From positions 1-37,657 of the forward strand of contig JASGCW010000035.1 in the NCBI GenBank assembly GCA_030053945.1: 37,657 nt of DNA, read 5' to 3'. The notes beneath the pieces were generated by a model that had not been told where the DNA came from, made no database searches, and saw only the letters and a list, made by a program, of their open reading frames with translations. The stretch is from Limnohabitans sp. (GTDB taxonomy: Bacteria > Bacteroidota > Bacteroidia > Flavobacteriales > Flavobacteriaceae). Position numbers and translations under genes: made by a program. This document shows positions 17,002 through 25,692 of the stretch, one piece after another. The stretch's first letter is position 1, and every line of letters begins with the position of its first letter.

Positions 17002-17514
17002 ATGAAACCAAATTATTTATATATTCTGATAATTGTATGTTATTTTTCTTCCTATTCTCAGAAAAATACACAATTGAAACAATTTGAAAGATACGATAAA
17101 ATTAGATTACTGTCTTACAATATGCAGCGATATGCATATAAGCCAGAAAATGAATTAAAGATTATAGGAAATAAAATAAATTTTAAAAAAGATTTAAAAT
17201 TTATTGATGATATTATTTTAAGCGAAAAACAAAAGAATAAAATATTAAGTATTTTGATAGAGGATCACTCAAAGAAGAATTGTAGGGGTAGTGATTGCTA
17301 TATGCCAAGACATATTATTTTATTTTATAAAAAGTATAAATTGATTGACTTTTATGAATTTTGTGCTGAATGTGGAGGTGATAGAAAATCAAAAGGATTA
17401 GATATTTTGAGTCACTTTTGTGATGACAAAGGCCAAAAAATAAAAGAATTATTAAAAAAAATGAAATTAAAAAACTACGGAGATGATGATACAGGAAATT
17501 ATAAATACTATTGA
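17002..17514 (+). CDS. Exported hypothetical protein with Cys pairs (170 aa)
   Basis: Begins 3 nt after the parE stop. The product has a short signal peptide (about residues 1-19, ending YFSSYSQ). The mature part is basic and contains NCRGSDCYMPRH (about residues 92-103) and FCAECGGD (about 119-126), plus a later FCDDKG. The cysteines could form disulfides in the periplasm or bind metal. I do not recognise a family. It has more A+T and lysine than parE, and is the first of four genes separating parE from parC. Translational coupling to parE is possible given the spacing. Confidence 0.6.
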   Translation: MKPNYLYILIIVCYFSSYSQKNTQLKQFERYDKIRLLSYNMQRYAYKPENELKIIGNKINFKKDLKFIDDIILSEKQKNKILSILIEDHSKKNCRGSDCYMPRHIILFYKKYKLIDFYEFCAECGGDRKSKGLDILSHFCDDKGQKIKELLKKMKLKNYGDDDTGNYKYY

Positions 17515-17570
17515 TTAATTTTTTTATAAATCATTTATTGAATACATTATAAAAAGATTAGTAAAATTAG

Positions 17571-17596
17571 TAATTAGATATGACAAAATCTAATTA
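17571..17596. repeat. AT-rich inverted repeat, possible hairpin
   Basis: TAATTAGAT (17571-17579) and ATCTAATTA (17588-17596) form a 9-bp stem with an 8-nt loop. No T run follows, so it is a poor terminator. It lies between the gene ending at 17514 and the nuclease gene. Confidence 0.45.
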
Positions 17597-17690
17597 GTTA
17601 TTCAGTCAGTAAATTGTAGATTGGGACTACTTTTAAACGTCTATAAAAGATCATCAAATGACAGAATAAAAGATTAGTAATTTAAAAATA

Positions 17691-17732
17691 TTGTGAAACT
17701 TTGTGCAAAACTTTGTGAGACCTTGTGAAACT
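17691..17732. repeat. Four TTGTG-type tandem repeats before the DUF1016 gene
   Basis: TTGTGAAACT (17691), TTGTGCAAAACT (17701), TTGTGAGACC (17713) and TTGTGAAACT (17723) follow each other at 10-12-nt steps and end 4 nt before the start codon at 17737. Spacing close to one helical turn suggests a protein-binding or leader element. Similar CTTTGTG repeats are common in flavobacterial intergenic DNA. Confidence 0.6.
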
Positions 17733-17736
17733 TATA

Positions 17737-18858
17737 ATGAACAACCAAAACAATAATAAAATTCCACACAACCCTGAAAACAATTTCTTTCAGGAGGTGA
17801 TTACTATTGTTAAAAGTTCACAGCAGGAGTTACTACGTACCGTCAATCAAACTTTGGTTATGACTAATTATGAAATTGGTCGTAAAATAGTAGAAGAAGA
17901 GCAAAAAGGAGAAAATAGAGCTCAATATGGGAAGCAATTACTCAAATTATTATCAGATAGGTTAACTACAGAGTTTGGAAAAGGATTTTCAGTTGATAAT
18001 TTAGAACGATTTAGGAAGTTTTATATTGTATATTCAAATTCCGCGTCACTGACTCGGATTTCTAATATTGAAATTTCCGCATCACTGACTCGGAAATCTG
18101 AAAGTTCAAAATATGAGGTTCAATCTCAGATTTTTGGTATTGATAAAAAAACGCAATCACTGACTACGGAATTTAGATTGACTTGGACGCATTATGTTTT
18201 TTTAATTAGCATAGAAGATAAACTAGAACGTAACTTCTACGAAATAGAATCTATCAAACATAATTGGAGTGTTCGAGAATTAAAACGTCAATACAATTCG
18301 GCATTATTTACAAGACTATCATTAAGCCGAAATAAAGAGGAAGTTTTAAAGTTAGCACAAGAAGGTCAGATTATTGAAAAACCAAAAGATTTAATAAAAG
18401 ATCCGTATTTATTAGAGTTTTTAGGGTTATCCGAAAAAGCACAATATTCAGAAGAAGAACTAGAAACCGAAATCATAGACAAATTAGAAGCTTTTTTGAT
18501 GGAATTAGGACACGGATTTACCTTTGTGGCGCGTCAAAAAAGAATTTCATTTGACGAAAAACATTTTTATATTGACTTAGTATTTTATAACCGAATTTTA
18601 AAATGTTTTGTGCTAATCGATTTGAAAATAGGTGAACTCAAACATCAAGATTTAGGACAAATGCAGATGTATGTCAATTATTATGATAGGGAGATGCGTT
18701 TGGAAGACGAAAACAAAACCATTGGAATAATTTTGTGTCAAAATAAAAGCGATGTATTAGTTGAATATTCTTTACCAGAAGAAAATAACCAAATATTTGC
18801 TAGTAAATACAAAACAGTTTTACCAACAGTAGAAGAATTTAAAAAGATAATTTCATAG
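17737..18858 (+). CDS. DUF1016/YhcG-family PD-(D/E)xK nuclease
   Basis: A 373-residue YhcG-like protein. The N-terminal DUF1016_N domain (about residues 10-180) shows the typical WxxN-like region replaced by NQTLVMTNYEIGRKIVEEEQ, then GKQLLKLLSDRLTTEFGKGFS and LTWTHYVFLISIED. The C-terminal nuclease domain contains ELGHGFTFVARQKRI, YIDLVFYNRIL and VLIDLKIGELKHQDLGQM, giving D...DxK residues and a following Q-M-Q-M-Y motif. The start ATG 17737 replaces an upstream GTG at 17725 that lies within tandem repeats. Family members occur near restriction-modification and mobile DNA; their role is not established. The linker (about residues 101-150) has repeated SASLTR/SLTTE units encoded by near-identical 20-mers. 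It probably belongs to the accessory segment splitting parE from parC. Confidence 0.88.
   Translation: MNNQNNNKIPHNPENNFFQEVITIVKSSQQELLRTVNQTLVMTNYEIGRKIVEEEQKGENRAQYGKQLLKLLSDRLTTEFGKGFSVDNLERFRKFYIVYSNSASLTRISNIEISASLTRKSESSKYEVQSQIFGIDKKTQSLTTEFRLTWTHYVFLISIEDKLERNFYEIESIKHNWSVRELKRQYNSALFTRLSLSRNKEEVLKLAQEGQIIEKPKDLIKDPYLLEFLGLSEKAQYSEEELETEIIDKLEAFLMELGHGFTFVARQKRISFDEKHFYIDLVFYNRILKCFVLIDLKIGELKHQDLGQMQMYVNYYDREMRLEDENKTIGIILCQNKSDVLVEYSLPEENNQIFASKYKTVLPTVEEFKKIIS
18039..18170. repeat. Internal direct repeats in the DUF1016 gene
   Basis: TTCCGCGTCACTGACTCGGA (18039-18058) recurs at 18075-18094 with one mismatch, and a shorter copy with TCACTGACTaCGGA lies at 18153-18170. All keep the reading frame and give repeated S-A-S-L-T-R peptides in the linker before the conserved LTWTHY block. 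Confidence 0.8.
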
Positions 18859-18906
18859 GATGAGTGAAGAAAACTAAGATATAAAATTTATAAGTAATTC
18901 AAATCA

Positions 18907-19008
18907 AATTATTCAATCAGTGTCTGAATAATTTCAATTGATTGACAGTGAGAATAATGTAATTATCCAATCAATGATTTGACAATTTAATTGAGAATAA
19001 AATATAAA
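18907..19008 (+). promoter_or_regulatory. Repeat-bearing leader and possible promoter of the helicase gene
   Basis: AATTATTCAATCAGTG (18907) recurs as AATTATCCAATCAATG (18961), a 54-bp spaced direct repeat; ATTATTCA/TGAATAAT also form a small hairpin at 18908-18932. TTGACA (18979-18984) and TATAAA (19003-19008) with an 18-nt spacer resemble a sigma-70 promoter rather than the TAnnTTTG type seen elsewhere in the window. In AT-rich DNA this could be chance. Confidence 0.35.
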
Positions 19009-19028
19009 ATAAATCAAGATATAGATTA

Positions 19029-21155
19029 ATGTTAACCAGTTTAAATCCATTACAAAAAAAAGCAGTCACAAGTACTAGTAACCGTTTGTTGGTATTAGCA
19101 GGTGCAGGTAGTGGAAAAACAAAAACATTATTGCAAAAAATACATTATTTATTAGATGTAAAAAAGGCACAAGCTTCAGAAATACTTGCCATTACCTTTT
19201 CTAAAAATGCGGCAAACGAAATGATTGACCGCCTTATAATGGATGCTGATAAAACAGGTGCTTATAAAGAAATACTAGAAAATAAAAATACTACAGCAGC
19301 CCAAAAAAACAAATACCGTTTAGAGTATCAGCAAAAATTCAAATGGATAGGCAATTTACAAATTAGAACTTTTCATAGTTTTTGCTATAAATTAATGCAA
19401 ACCTATGGAGTAAAAGAGTTTGATAATAAATTTAAGCTCATTACTGATGATAAAACCAAAAGTGACGAAGCCTTTTCAAAATTATCCGCAGATGAAACGG
19501 TTTTTGAAGTCTTTCATAAATTAATCATTGAAGCGTGTGAAGATTTTGAGTATATCTACAAATTCAAACGTTTTATTTTAGATTATTACATTGATAAAAT
19601 TCATCTGTTAAAACAAGATTTAAAAATCTATCCGAAAGGGAAGTTTTATTCTACTTTACAGGGAGAAAAAGTCCGATCAAAATCAGAACAAAGTATAGCC
19701 GATTGGTTGTTTAGACACAATATTCGTTATGTGTATGAACCCAATGTAAATACCAAAGAATTTACTTTTAAACCCGATTTTTATTTAGTTGATGCCAATA
19801 TTTATTTAGAACATATATCTTCTTTAAGTGCAGATACTTCAGGAAAGGAGCGACAATTTGCAAAAGGTCATATTCAATGTGTGAAAACATTTGAAGAGGA
19901 TATGAACGATTCGGCTTATTTCAATAAAATAATGGAAAAATATGTAAAAGGAAAAATCAAAGATAGTGATACTCCTTTGCATAGAAAATTACAATATCTG
20001 GAAGAGTTCGCTGGGTATCAAGAAGAAATAAAAGATTTTATTCGAGATTGTGTCAGAATATGCGATATGATAAAAGTGGAAAATGTAACTTTAGATCATA
20101 TCTATGCACAATCACAATTAGATCCGCACGAGCGTATTCGATTGTTTTATGAGATGGCAATGCCTATCATTACGTCGTATTTAAAGTATTGTACCGATAA
20201 ATCATATTTAGATTTTAATGATTTGATTAATAAAGCAGTACAATTATTAGAGCATAATAATGATATTAAAAAAGTTGTTCGCGAACAGTTCAATTACATT
20301 TTGGTGGATGAATACCAAGATGTGAATAATTTGCAAGTCGAATTGTTAAAAGCTATTATTAAACCTACAACCAAATTATTTTGTGTAGGTGACGATTGGC
20401 AAAGTATTTATGGATTTAGAGGTTCGAATGTAGAACACATATTGCATTTTGAAACTACGTTTAAAAATGCCAAAACGATAAAATTGAATTTGAATTATAG
20501 AAGTTCGGAGAGTATTGTTCAGGCAAGCAACGAAGTGATTAAACATAACAAATTCAAAATAGATAAAGAAATAGTTTCCAGTCGAAAATCAACAATAAAA
20601 CTCTATGAAAATATAGCTTCCACTAAAGAAGAAAATGTTTTATTTGCTGTAGAAAAAGTACAAGAATTATTAGATAGCGGAATACCAAATGAAGAAATAT
20701 TATTTTTGTACAGGCGAAGTAAAATGTTTCAGGATTATTATTTTGCGTTTCGAAACCACGGTATAAAAATTCAGAATAAAACCATTCATGCGGCAAAAGG
20801 CTTAGAAGCAAAAGTCGTTTTTATCATTGGTCTTACCGAAGGAAGAGGAGGATTTCCTGATATTTGGTTGGAAGACAGAATTTTTCAAGTCATCAAAAAA
20901 GCCAATCACGAGCAACTGATGGAAGAGGAGAGAAGACTCTTCTATGTAGCCATAACAAGAGCTAAAGATCAATTATTTTTGTTGACAGAAAAAGGAAATG
21001 TATCCCGATTTTTAGCGGAAATACCAGAAAGTTTAAAACAAAGAGAAGCAGAAACCTTATTTAAAGAAGCCGACTTTGTTTTATGCAAAAATTGTAAAAC
21101 ACAAAATGCAGTGGGAGCAAATTTTTGTTCTAACTGCGGAAAGAAAATAAAATAA
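19029..21155 (+). CDS. UvrD/Rep-family (SF1A) DNA helicase with nuclease-like insertion and zinc ribbon
   Basis: A 708-residue superfamily 1A helicase. Motifs: Walker A AGAGSGKT (residues 24-31), Ia AITFSKNAANEM (54-65), Ib RTFHSF (113-118), II LVDEYQD (425-431), III FCVGDDWQSIYGFRG (451-465), IV LNYRSSESI (488-496), V TIHAAKGLEAKVVF (585-598) and VI ERRLFYVAITRAKDQ (634-648). Between Ib and II lies an insertion (about 203-265) with SKSEQSIADWLF, E237, PDF (D250) and IYLEH (E261). This looks like the PD-(D/E)xK-like module known in some UvrD-type proteins, but the final lysine of ExK is replaced. The C-terminus has a zinc ribbon (C686, C689, C700, C703). Regions 2A/2B are short. It is followed 3 nt later by the SEC-C gene. 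Confidence 0.9.
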   Translation: MLTSLNPLQKKAVTSTSNRLLVLAGAGSGKTKTLLQKIHYLLDVKKAQASEILAITFSKNAANEMIDRLIMDADKTGAYKEILENKNTTAAQKNKYRLEYQQKFKWIGNLQIRTFHSFCYKLMQTYGVKEFDNKFKLITDDKTKSDEAFSKLSADETVFEVFHKLIIEACEDFEYIYKFKRFILDYYIDKIHLLKQDLKIYPKGKFYSTLQGEKVRSKSEQSIADWLFRHNIRYVYEPNVNTKEFTFKPDFYLVDANIYLEHISSLSADTSGKERQFAKGHIQCVKTFEEDMNDSAYFNKIMEKYVKGKIKDSDTPLHRKLQYLEEFAGYQEEIKDFIRDCVRICDMIKVENVTLDHIYAQSQLDPHERIRLFYEMAMPIITSYLKYCTDKSYLDFNDLINKAVQLLEHNNDIKKVVREQFNYILVDEYQDVNNLQVELLKAIIKPTTKLFCVGDDWQSIYGFRGSNVEHILHFETTFKNAKTIKLNLNYRSSESIVQASNEVIKHNKFKIDKEIVSSRKSTIKLYENIASTKEENVLFAVEKVQELLDSGIPNEEILFLYRRSKMFQDYYFAFRNHGIKIQNKTIHAAKGLEAKVVFIIGLTEGRGGFPDIWLEDRIFQVIKKANHEQLMEEERRLFYVAITRAKDQLFLLTEKGNVSRFLAEIPESLKQREAETLFKEADFVLCKNCKTQNAVGANFCSNCGKKIK

Positions 21156-21158
21156 GTT

Positions 21159-22610
21159 ATGAACGCAGAACAATTATGGGATTTGTATCATAAATCCAAT
21201 AGAACACTAGATATTTACGATGAAGTGATGGCTTTTTTTTCGAAAGATTTACCTGAAAATTCAGAAGAAGATTATGAGTTGGAAGAATTAGTGCTGGAAG
21301 TGCAGGGACATCATATTTCTGAAAAAGAATTCCAAAAAACTTTAGATTTTGTAGCATTAATAAAAGAAAAGCATCCTAAAATATATCTAGAAACTGCTGT
21401 GTATTCTAGTCCAGAATTAATTAGTTATTCTTTTTTTAAAAATGATGTAGAAAAAGCAAATCAATTTTTTTTGGATGCTACTTTAAATATTCTAAGGAAT
21501 TTTGAAGTTTATTTGAGTTCGTTTAATAGAATGTTGTTTTTTAAACAAGAAGGTTTATTGGATAGTGTAATTGAAGATAATTTTGAAAAAGTTTTAAATG
21601 ATGAAGATTCAATAGAAACACCAGAAGATTTTTCGTATTATAAATTATATAAAGCTGTTCAAAATAATTATCAAAAAAACAATGAGGAAAATTTAGATGA
21701 TATTAAAAGTATCGCCAAAGAATTAGATAATTTTGGTTTTGAATATGAAAATGTATTACCATTTTTAAAATTTTTTCAAATAGGATTATTTAACGAAACT
21801 ATAGATTTTAAAAACGTTTATGAATTTGCCAATAATGATGTAATTGAGGTTTGTAATATTCTTCAAGGCAAGTTTATGAAAACAATGCTTGAAAAAGATT
21901 TTTCGTTTGCATTAAGTGCTAAAATTTGGGATGATTTTATGTTTTATTGGGAAGAAAATAATTCTGAACTAAATTATTTTACGATTAATAAAACCAAATT
22001 TTTAGAGCACATAGAAAGATATTCCAAAGGATTCAGTTACAACGGAGAATTGACTTCTTCTGCAATTTTGTGGGGTAGTGTGTATGTATATGATTTTCTT
22101 CTAGATTTCGGAATGATTACTGACGAGGTTTATAAAGAAGTTATTAAAATTATCAAAGAAACTAAGGCTTATTTTATTGTCAAATATACCAGTCAATTAT
22201 GGGAATTTACTTTTTTACATCGTTGGATGAAACCTGATGGTACTTCTCAACAAGAATTTGAAGTAGAAAAGACAATATTTGAAAAAACGTTAACTTTTAA
22301 AGATTTTAATTTTTCAGAGTTTCAACCAATCATAGAAGAGGAAATAAAAGAAAATCCAGAATTATGTGAGAATATTAATAAAGGAATACAGCTACTTAAA
22401 AAAGAAGAAAAGGATAGTGTTAATAGAATGAATAATCTATTTGCAACACCTAAAAAAAATAGTTTTTTTGATGGTTATGATGAAGATGATTTCTTTATAC
22501 CACCCACAGATCTAAAACCAATTGTTAAAGATGAAAAAGAGAAAATTGGTAGAAATGATCCTTGCCACTGCGGAAGTGGTAAAAAGTTTAAGAAGTGTTG
22601 TATGAATTAA
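21159..22610 (+). CDS. SEC-C motif protein, helical-repeat-like (483 aa)
   Basis: The C-terminal 20 residues form a SEC-C zinc-binding motif (GRNDPCHCGSGKKFKKCC), with C469, C471, C480 and C481 as ligands. The rest is acidic and predicted largely helical by eye, rich in E, D, N, K, F and L. Segments such as MNAEQLWDLYHKSNR and FLEHIERYSKGFSYNGELTSSA match no family I know, though the style recalls helical-repeat proteins with C-terminal SEC-C tails. The gene starts 3 nt after the helicase stop, so the two are almost surely cotranscribed and probably work together. SEC-C tails also occur in SecA and YecA-like proteins, where they bind zinc and partners such as ribosomes. The function here is unknown. 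Confidence 0.8.
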   Translation: MNAEQLWDLYHKSNRTLDIYDEVMAFFSKDLPENSEEDYELEELVLEVQGHHISEKEFQKTLDFVALIKEKHPKIYLETAVYSSPELISYSFFKNDVEKANQFFLDATLNILRNFEVYLSSFNRMLFFKQEGLLDSVIEDNFEKVLNDEDSIETPEDFSYYKLYKAVQNNYQKNNEENLDDIKSIAKELDNFGFEYENVLPFLKFFQIGLFNETIDFKNVYEFANNDVIEVCNILQGKFMKTMLEKDFSFALSAKIWDDFMFYWEENNSELNYFTINKTKFLEHIERYSKGFSYNGELTSSAILWGSVYVYDFLLDFGMITDEVYKEVIKIIKETKAYFIVKYTSQLWEFTFLHRWMKPDGTSQQEFEVEKTIFEKTLTFKDFNFSEFQPIIEEEIKENPELCENINKGIQLLKKEEKDSVNRMNNLFATPKKNSFFDGYDEDDFFIPPTDLKPIVKDEKEKIGRNDPCHCGSGKKFKKCCMN

Positions 22611-22685
22611 TTACCTTTTTCAAAGAATATTAATTATATTCCAGTATTCAAAAGAAAATATTCTGTTACTTTGTGACCCTAAACT

Positions 22686-25394
22686 ATGAGCGAAGAAAAC
22701 GAAAATATAGAAGACGAATTAACCCCACAAGACGAAAACCAATCAGAGGAAAATACTTCTGAAAAAGGGCATTTTGAGGGTGAGCATTTTTATGAAAATA
22801 CCGAAGAAAATCCAGATGCGACTATTACAAAAGTAACAGGAATGTACAAGGATTGGTTCTTGGATTACGCTTCGTATGTAATCTTAGAACGTGCGGTACC
22901 TGCTATCGAGGACGGATTTAAACCAGTGCAACGTCGTATTATGCACTCAATGAAAGAGTTGGATGATGGACGTTACAATAAAGTGGCAAATGTCGTAGGA
23001 CACACGATGCAGTATCATCCACACGGTGATGCGAGTATTGGTGATGCGATGGTGCAAATTGGTCAGAAGGATTTGTTGATTGACACCCAAGGAAACTGGG
23101 GGAATATTCTAACAGGTGACGGAGCTGCAGCATCCCGTTATATCGAGGCTCGTTTAAGTAAATTTGCTCTCGAAGTTTTATATTCTCCGAAAATTACCGA
23201 ATGGGGTTTATCTTATGATGGTCGTCGAGCTGAACCTATTAATTTACCTGTTAAGTTCCCACTTTTGCTAGCACAAGGCGGAGAGGGGATTGCGGTAGGT
23301 TTATCAACTAAGATTTTACCGCATAACTTCAATGAGTTAATTGATGCTTCTATCAAAATACTAAAAGGAAAACCGTTTACGCTTTATCCTGATTTTCCAA
23401 CAGCTGGTATTGCTGATGTTTCGAATTATAATGATGGTAATCGTGGCGGACGTGTCCGTGTGCGTGCCAAGATTTCGCAGTTTGACAAACAAACTTTGGT
23501 AATTACCCAAATTCCGTTTTCGACAAATACGACAACTTTGATTGATAGTATTTTGAAAGCGAATGATAAAGGGAAAATCAAAATCAAGAAAATTGAAGAT
23601 AATACTGCCGCTGAGGTTGAAATTTTAATTCATCTTCCGCCTGGAGTATCGCCAGATAAGACAATTGATGCCTTGTATGCGTTCACAGCTTGTGAAACGT
23701 CTATTGCGCCTTTAGGTTGTGTGATTGAGGATAACAAACCGTTGTTTATAGGGGTTTCTGAAATGTTGAAGATTTCGACCAGCCGAACTGTGGATTTGTT
23801 ACGTCAGGAGTTGGAAATTCAGTTGAAGGAACTGCAAGAAAAATGGCATTTCTCCACTCTTGAAAAAATATTTATCCGTGAAGAAATGTATATCGACTTC
23901 AAATTATATTCTGATAAGGAGTCGTTATATGAATATATGTACAAGCGTTTTGAACCATTTAAAAAGTTATTGGTGCGTGATATTGTAGATGATGATTTAC
24001 AACGTCTAACGCAAATCCCAATGATTCGTATTACACGTTTTGACTCTGATAAGGCTGATGATGCAATTGCCAAATTAGAATCGGAAATGGAGCAAGTAAA
24101 ACATCATTTGGCAAATCTAATTGAGTTTGCTATTGATTATTTCGCTCGTTTAAAAGAGAAATACGGAAAAGGTCGCCAACGCCAAACTGAAATAAGAAAC
24201 TTCGAAAATATTGAAGCAACAAAAGTAGTTTTACGTAATACGAAACTATATGTAAATAGAGAAGAAGGATTTATAGGAACAGGTTTAAAAAAAGACGAAT
24301 ATGTAGCTGATTGTTCCGATATTGATGATGTGATTTGTTTTCTACGTGATGGTAAAATGGTGATTTCTAAAGTTGATGAAAAGAAATTCATAGGTAAAGA
24401 CATTATCCACATTGCTATTTTCGATAAAAATGACAAACGTACTATTTATAATATGATTTATCGTGATGGTAAGTCGGGACCTGCCTTTATTAAGCGTTTT
24501 AATGTTTCGGGTGTAACGCGTGACAAAGAATATGATTTAACCCAGGAAAAAGCAGGTTCGCAAGTATTATATTTCTCTGCTAATCCAAATGGAGAAGCAG
24601 AAACCGTGACCATTTTACTTCGTCAAGCAGGTAGTGTTAAAAAACTGAAATGGGATATCGACTTTGCTGAAATTATGATTAAAGGTCGGGCATCTCGTGG
24701 AAATACTGTAACGAAATATCCTATCAAAAAGATCGAATTAAAAGAAAAAGGAATTTCCACTTTACGTCCACGTCGTATTTGGTTTGATGATACAGTACAA
24801 CGTTTAAATGTTGATGGAAGAGGGGAGTTGCTTGGCGAATTTAAACCTAACGATCGCTTATTGATTGTTTTACAAAGTGGAAAATTAAAAACTGTAATCC
24901 CAGAATTGACAACCCATTTTGAAGAAGATATGATAGTTTTGGAAAAATGGCTTCCAAAAAAACCTATTTCTTGTATCTATTATGACGGAGAAAAAGAGCG
25001 TTATTTTGTAAAGCGTTTTTTAGTAGAGAATGAGAACAAAGAAGAAATATTTATCTCAGAACACGAGCGATCACAGTTAGAAATTGTTTCAACCGATTGG
25101 CGCCCTATGGCAGAGGTTGTTTTTGCTAAAAAAGGAGGTGTTCAAAAAGAAAGTTTAACGGTTAATTTAGAAGAATTTATCGCAGTTAAAGGTATAAAAG
25201 CATTAGGTAACCAATTAACAACAGATAAAATTAAACAAGTGAATTTGTTAGAATCCTTACCGTATGATGAACCTATAGAAGTAATTCCTGATGAAATTGA
25301 AAGAAATGAATCAAGTTCAGAAGAAGGAACAGATTTAAAAGATTTTAATATTAATCTAGATGAAGATGGTCAAATAACGTTGAGTTTGGATTAA
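22686..25394 (+). CDS. parC: DNA topoisomerase IV subunit A (ParC)
   Basis: A 902-residue type IIA topoisomerase cleavage subunit. An acidic N-terminal extension (about residues 1-55) precedes the conserved core: MYKDWFLDYASYVILERAVP, the quinolone-determining HPHGDASIGDAMV (about 117-129), and the active-site tyrosine in AASRYIEAR (about residue 152). The tower and coiled-coil regions follow, then a C-terminal beta-pinwheel (about 520-830) and an acidic tail. The sequence fits the flavobacterial topoisomerase IV A type. With ParE it decatenates daughter chromosomes. It lies 75 nt after the SEC-C gene. A TTACTTTG at 22666 is only an imperfect -7 element, so its promoter is unclear. Confidence 0.94.
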   Translation: MSEENENIEDELTPQDENQSEENTSEKGHFEGEHFYENTEENPDATITKVTGMYKDWFLDYASYVILERAVPAIEDGFKPVQRRIMHSMKELDDGRYNKVANVVGHTMQYHPHGDASIGDAMVQIGQKDLLIDTQGNWGNILTGDGAAASRYIEARLSKFALEVLYSPKITEWGLSYDGRRAEPINLPVKFPLLLAQGGEGIAVGLSTKILPHNFNELIDASIKILKGKPFTLYPDFPTAGIADVSNYNDGNRGGRVRVRAKISQFDKQTLVITQIPFSTNTTTLIDSILKANDKGKIKIKKIEDNTAAEVEILIHLPPGVSPDKTIDALYAFTACETSIAPLGCVIEDNKPLFIGVSEMLKISTSRTVDLLRQELEIQLKELQEKWHFSTLEKIFIREEMYIDFKLYSDKESLYEYMYKRFEPFKKLLVRDIVDDDLQRLTQIPMIRITRFDSDKADDAIAKLESEMEQVKHHLANLIEFAIDYFARLKEKYGKGRQRQTEIRNFENIEATKVVLRNTKLYVNREEGFIGTGLKKDEYVADCSDIDDVICFLRDGKMVISKVDEKKFIGKDIIHIAIFDKNDKRTIYNMIYRDGKSGPAFIKRFNVSGVTRDKEYDLTQEKAGSQVLYFSANPNGEAETVTILLRQAGSVKKLKWDIDFAEIMIKGRASRGNTVTKYPIKKIELKEKGISTLRPRRIWFDDTVQRLNVDGRGELLGEFKPNDRLLIVLQSGKLKTVIPELTTHFEEDMIVLEKWLPKKPISCIYYDGEKERYFVKRFLVENENKEEIFISEHERSQLEIVSTDWRPMAEVVFAKKGGVQKESLTVNLEEFIAVKGIKALGNQLTTDKIKQVNLLESLPYDEPIEVIPDEIERNESSSEEGTDLKDFNINLDEDGQITLSLD

Positions 25395-25452
25395 AAAATT
25401 ATCAGCGTTTTTATTTAATAACGTGAACTCGACGAAAAATTACTATTTTTTC

Positions 25453-25573
25453 TGCCACGAATGCACGAATTAAAAAGGTTTAGCTCATTAAATTCGTCGC
25501 CAAAGGCGAAATTCGAATATGCACAAATCGAATCTTTCTAATATTTTAGTTCTAGATTCGTGTATTAGTGGCA
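25453..25573. repeat. Inverted-repeat element with 18-bp ends (MITE/REP-like)
   Basis: TGCCACGAATGCACGAAT (25453-25470) and ATTCGTGTATTAGTGGCA (25556-25573) are inverted copies with two mismatches. Inside is a smaller hairpin TCGCC-AAA-GGCGA near 25497-25510 flanked by AATTCG copies. The left end contains CACGAAT twice. TGCCAC...GTGGCA elements built from CACGAAT/ATTCGTG words are common intergenic repeats in Flavobacterium genomes. It contains no gene and lies between parC and the terminator at 25630. Confidence 0.8.
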
Positions 25574-25629
25574 TTAATATACGCATAATTACTGTTAAGC
25601 AAAGGGATATTATCGAAATCACGTTTAAT

Positions 25630-25664
25630 AACAAAAGCTACCCAGATTGTAGGTAGCTTTTGTT
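25630..25664. terminator. Bidirectional terminator between parC and the lipoprotein gene
   Basis: AACAAAAGCTACC (25630-25642) and GGTAGCTTTTGTT (25652-25664) form a perfect 13-bp stem around a 9-nt loop, with A/T-rich flanks within the stem. It serves parC (+) and the convergent minus-strand gene ending at 25693. Confidence 0.9.
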
Positions 25665-25692
25665 GTGATAAATTGTATCAAATGGTGTTTTT

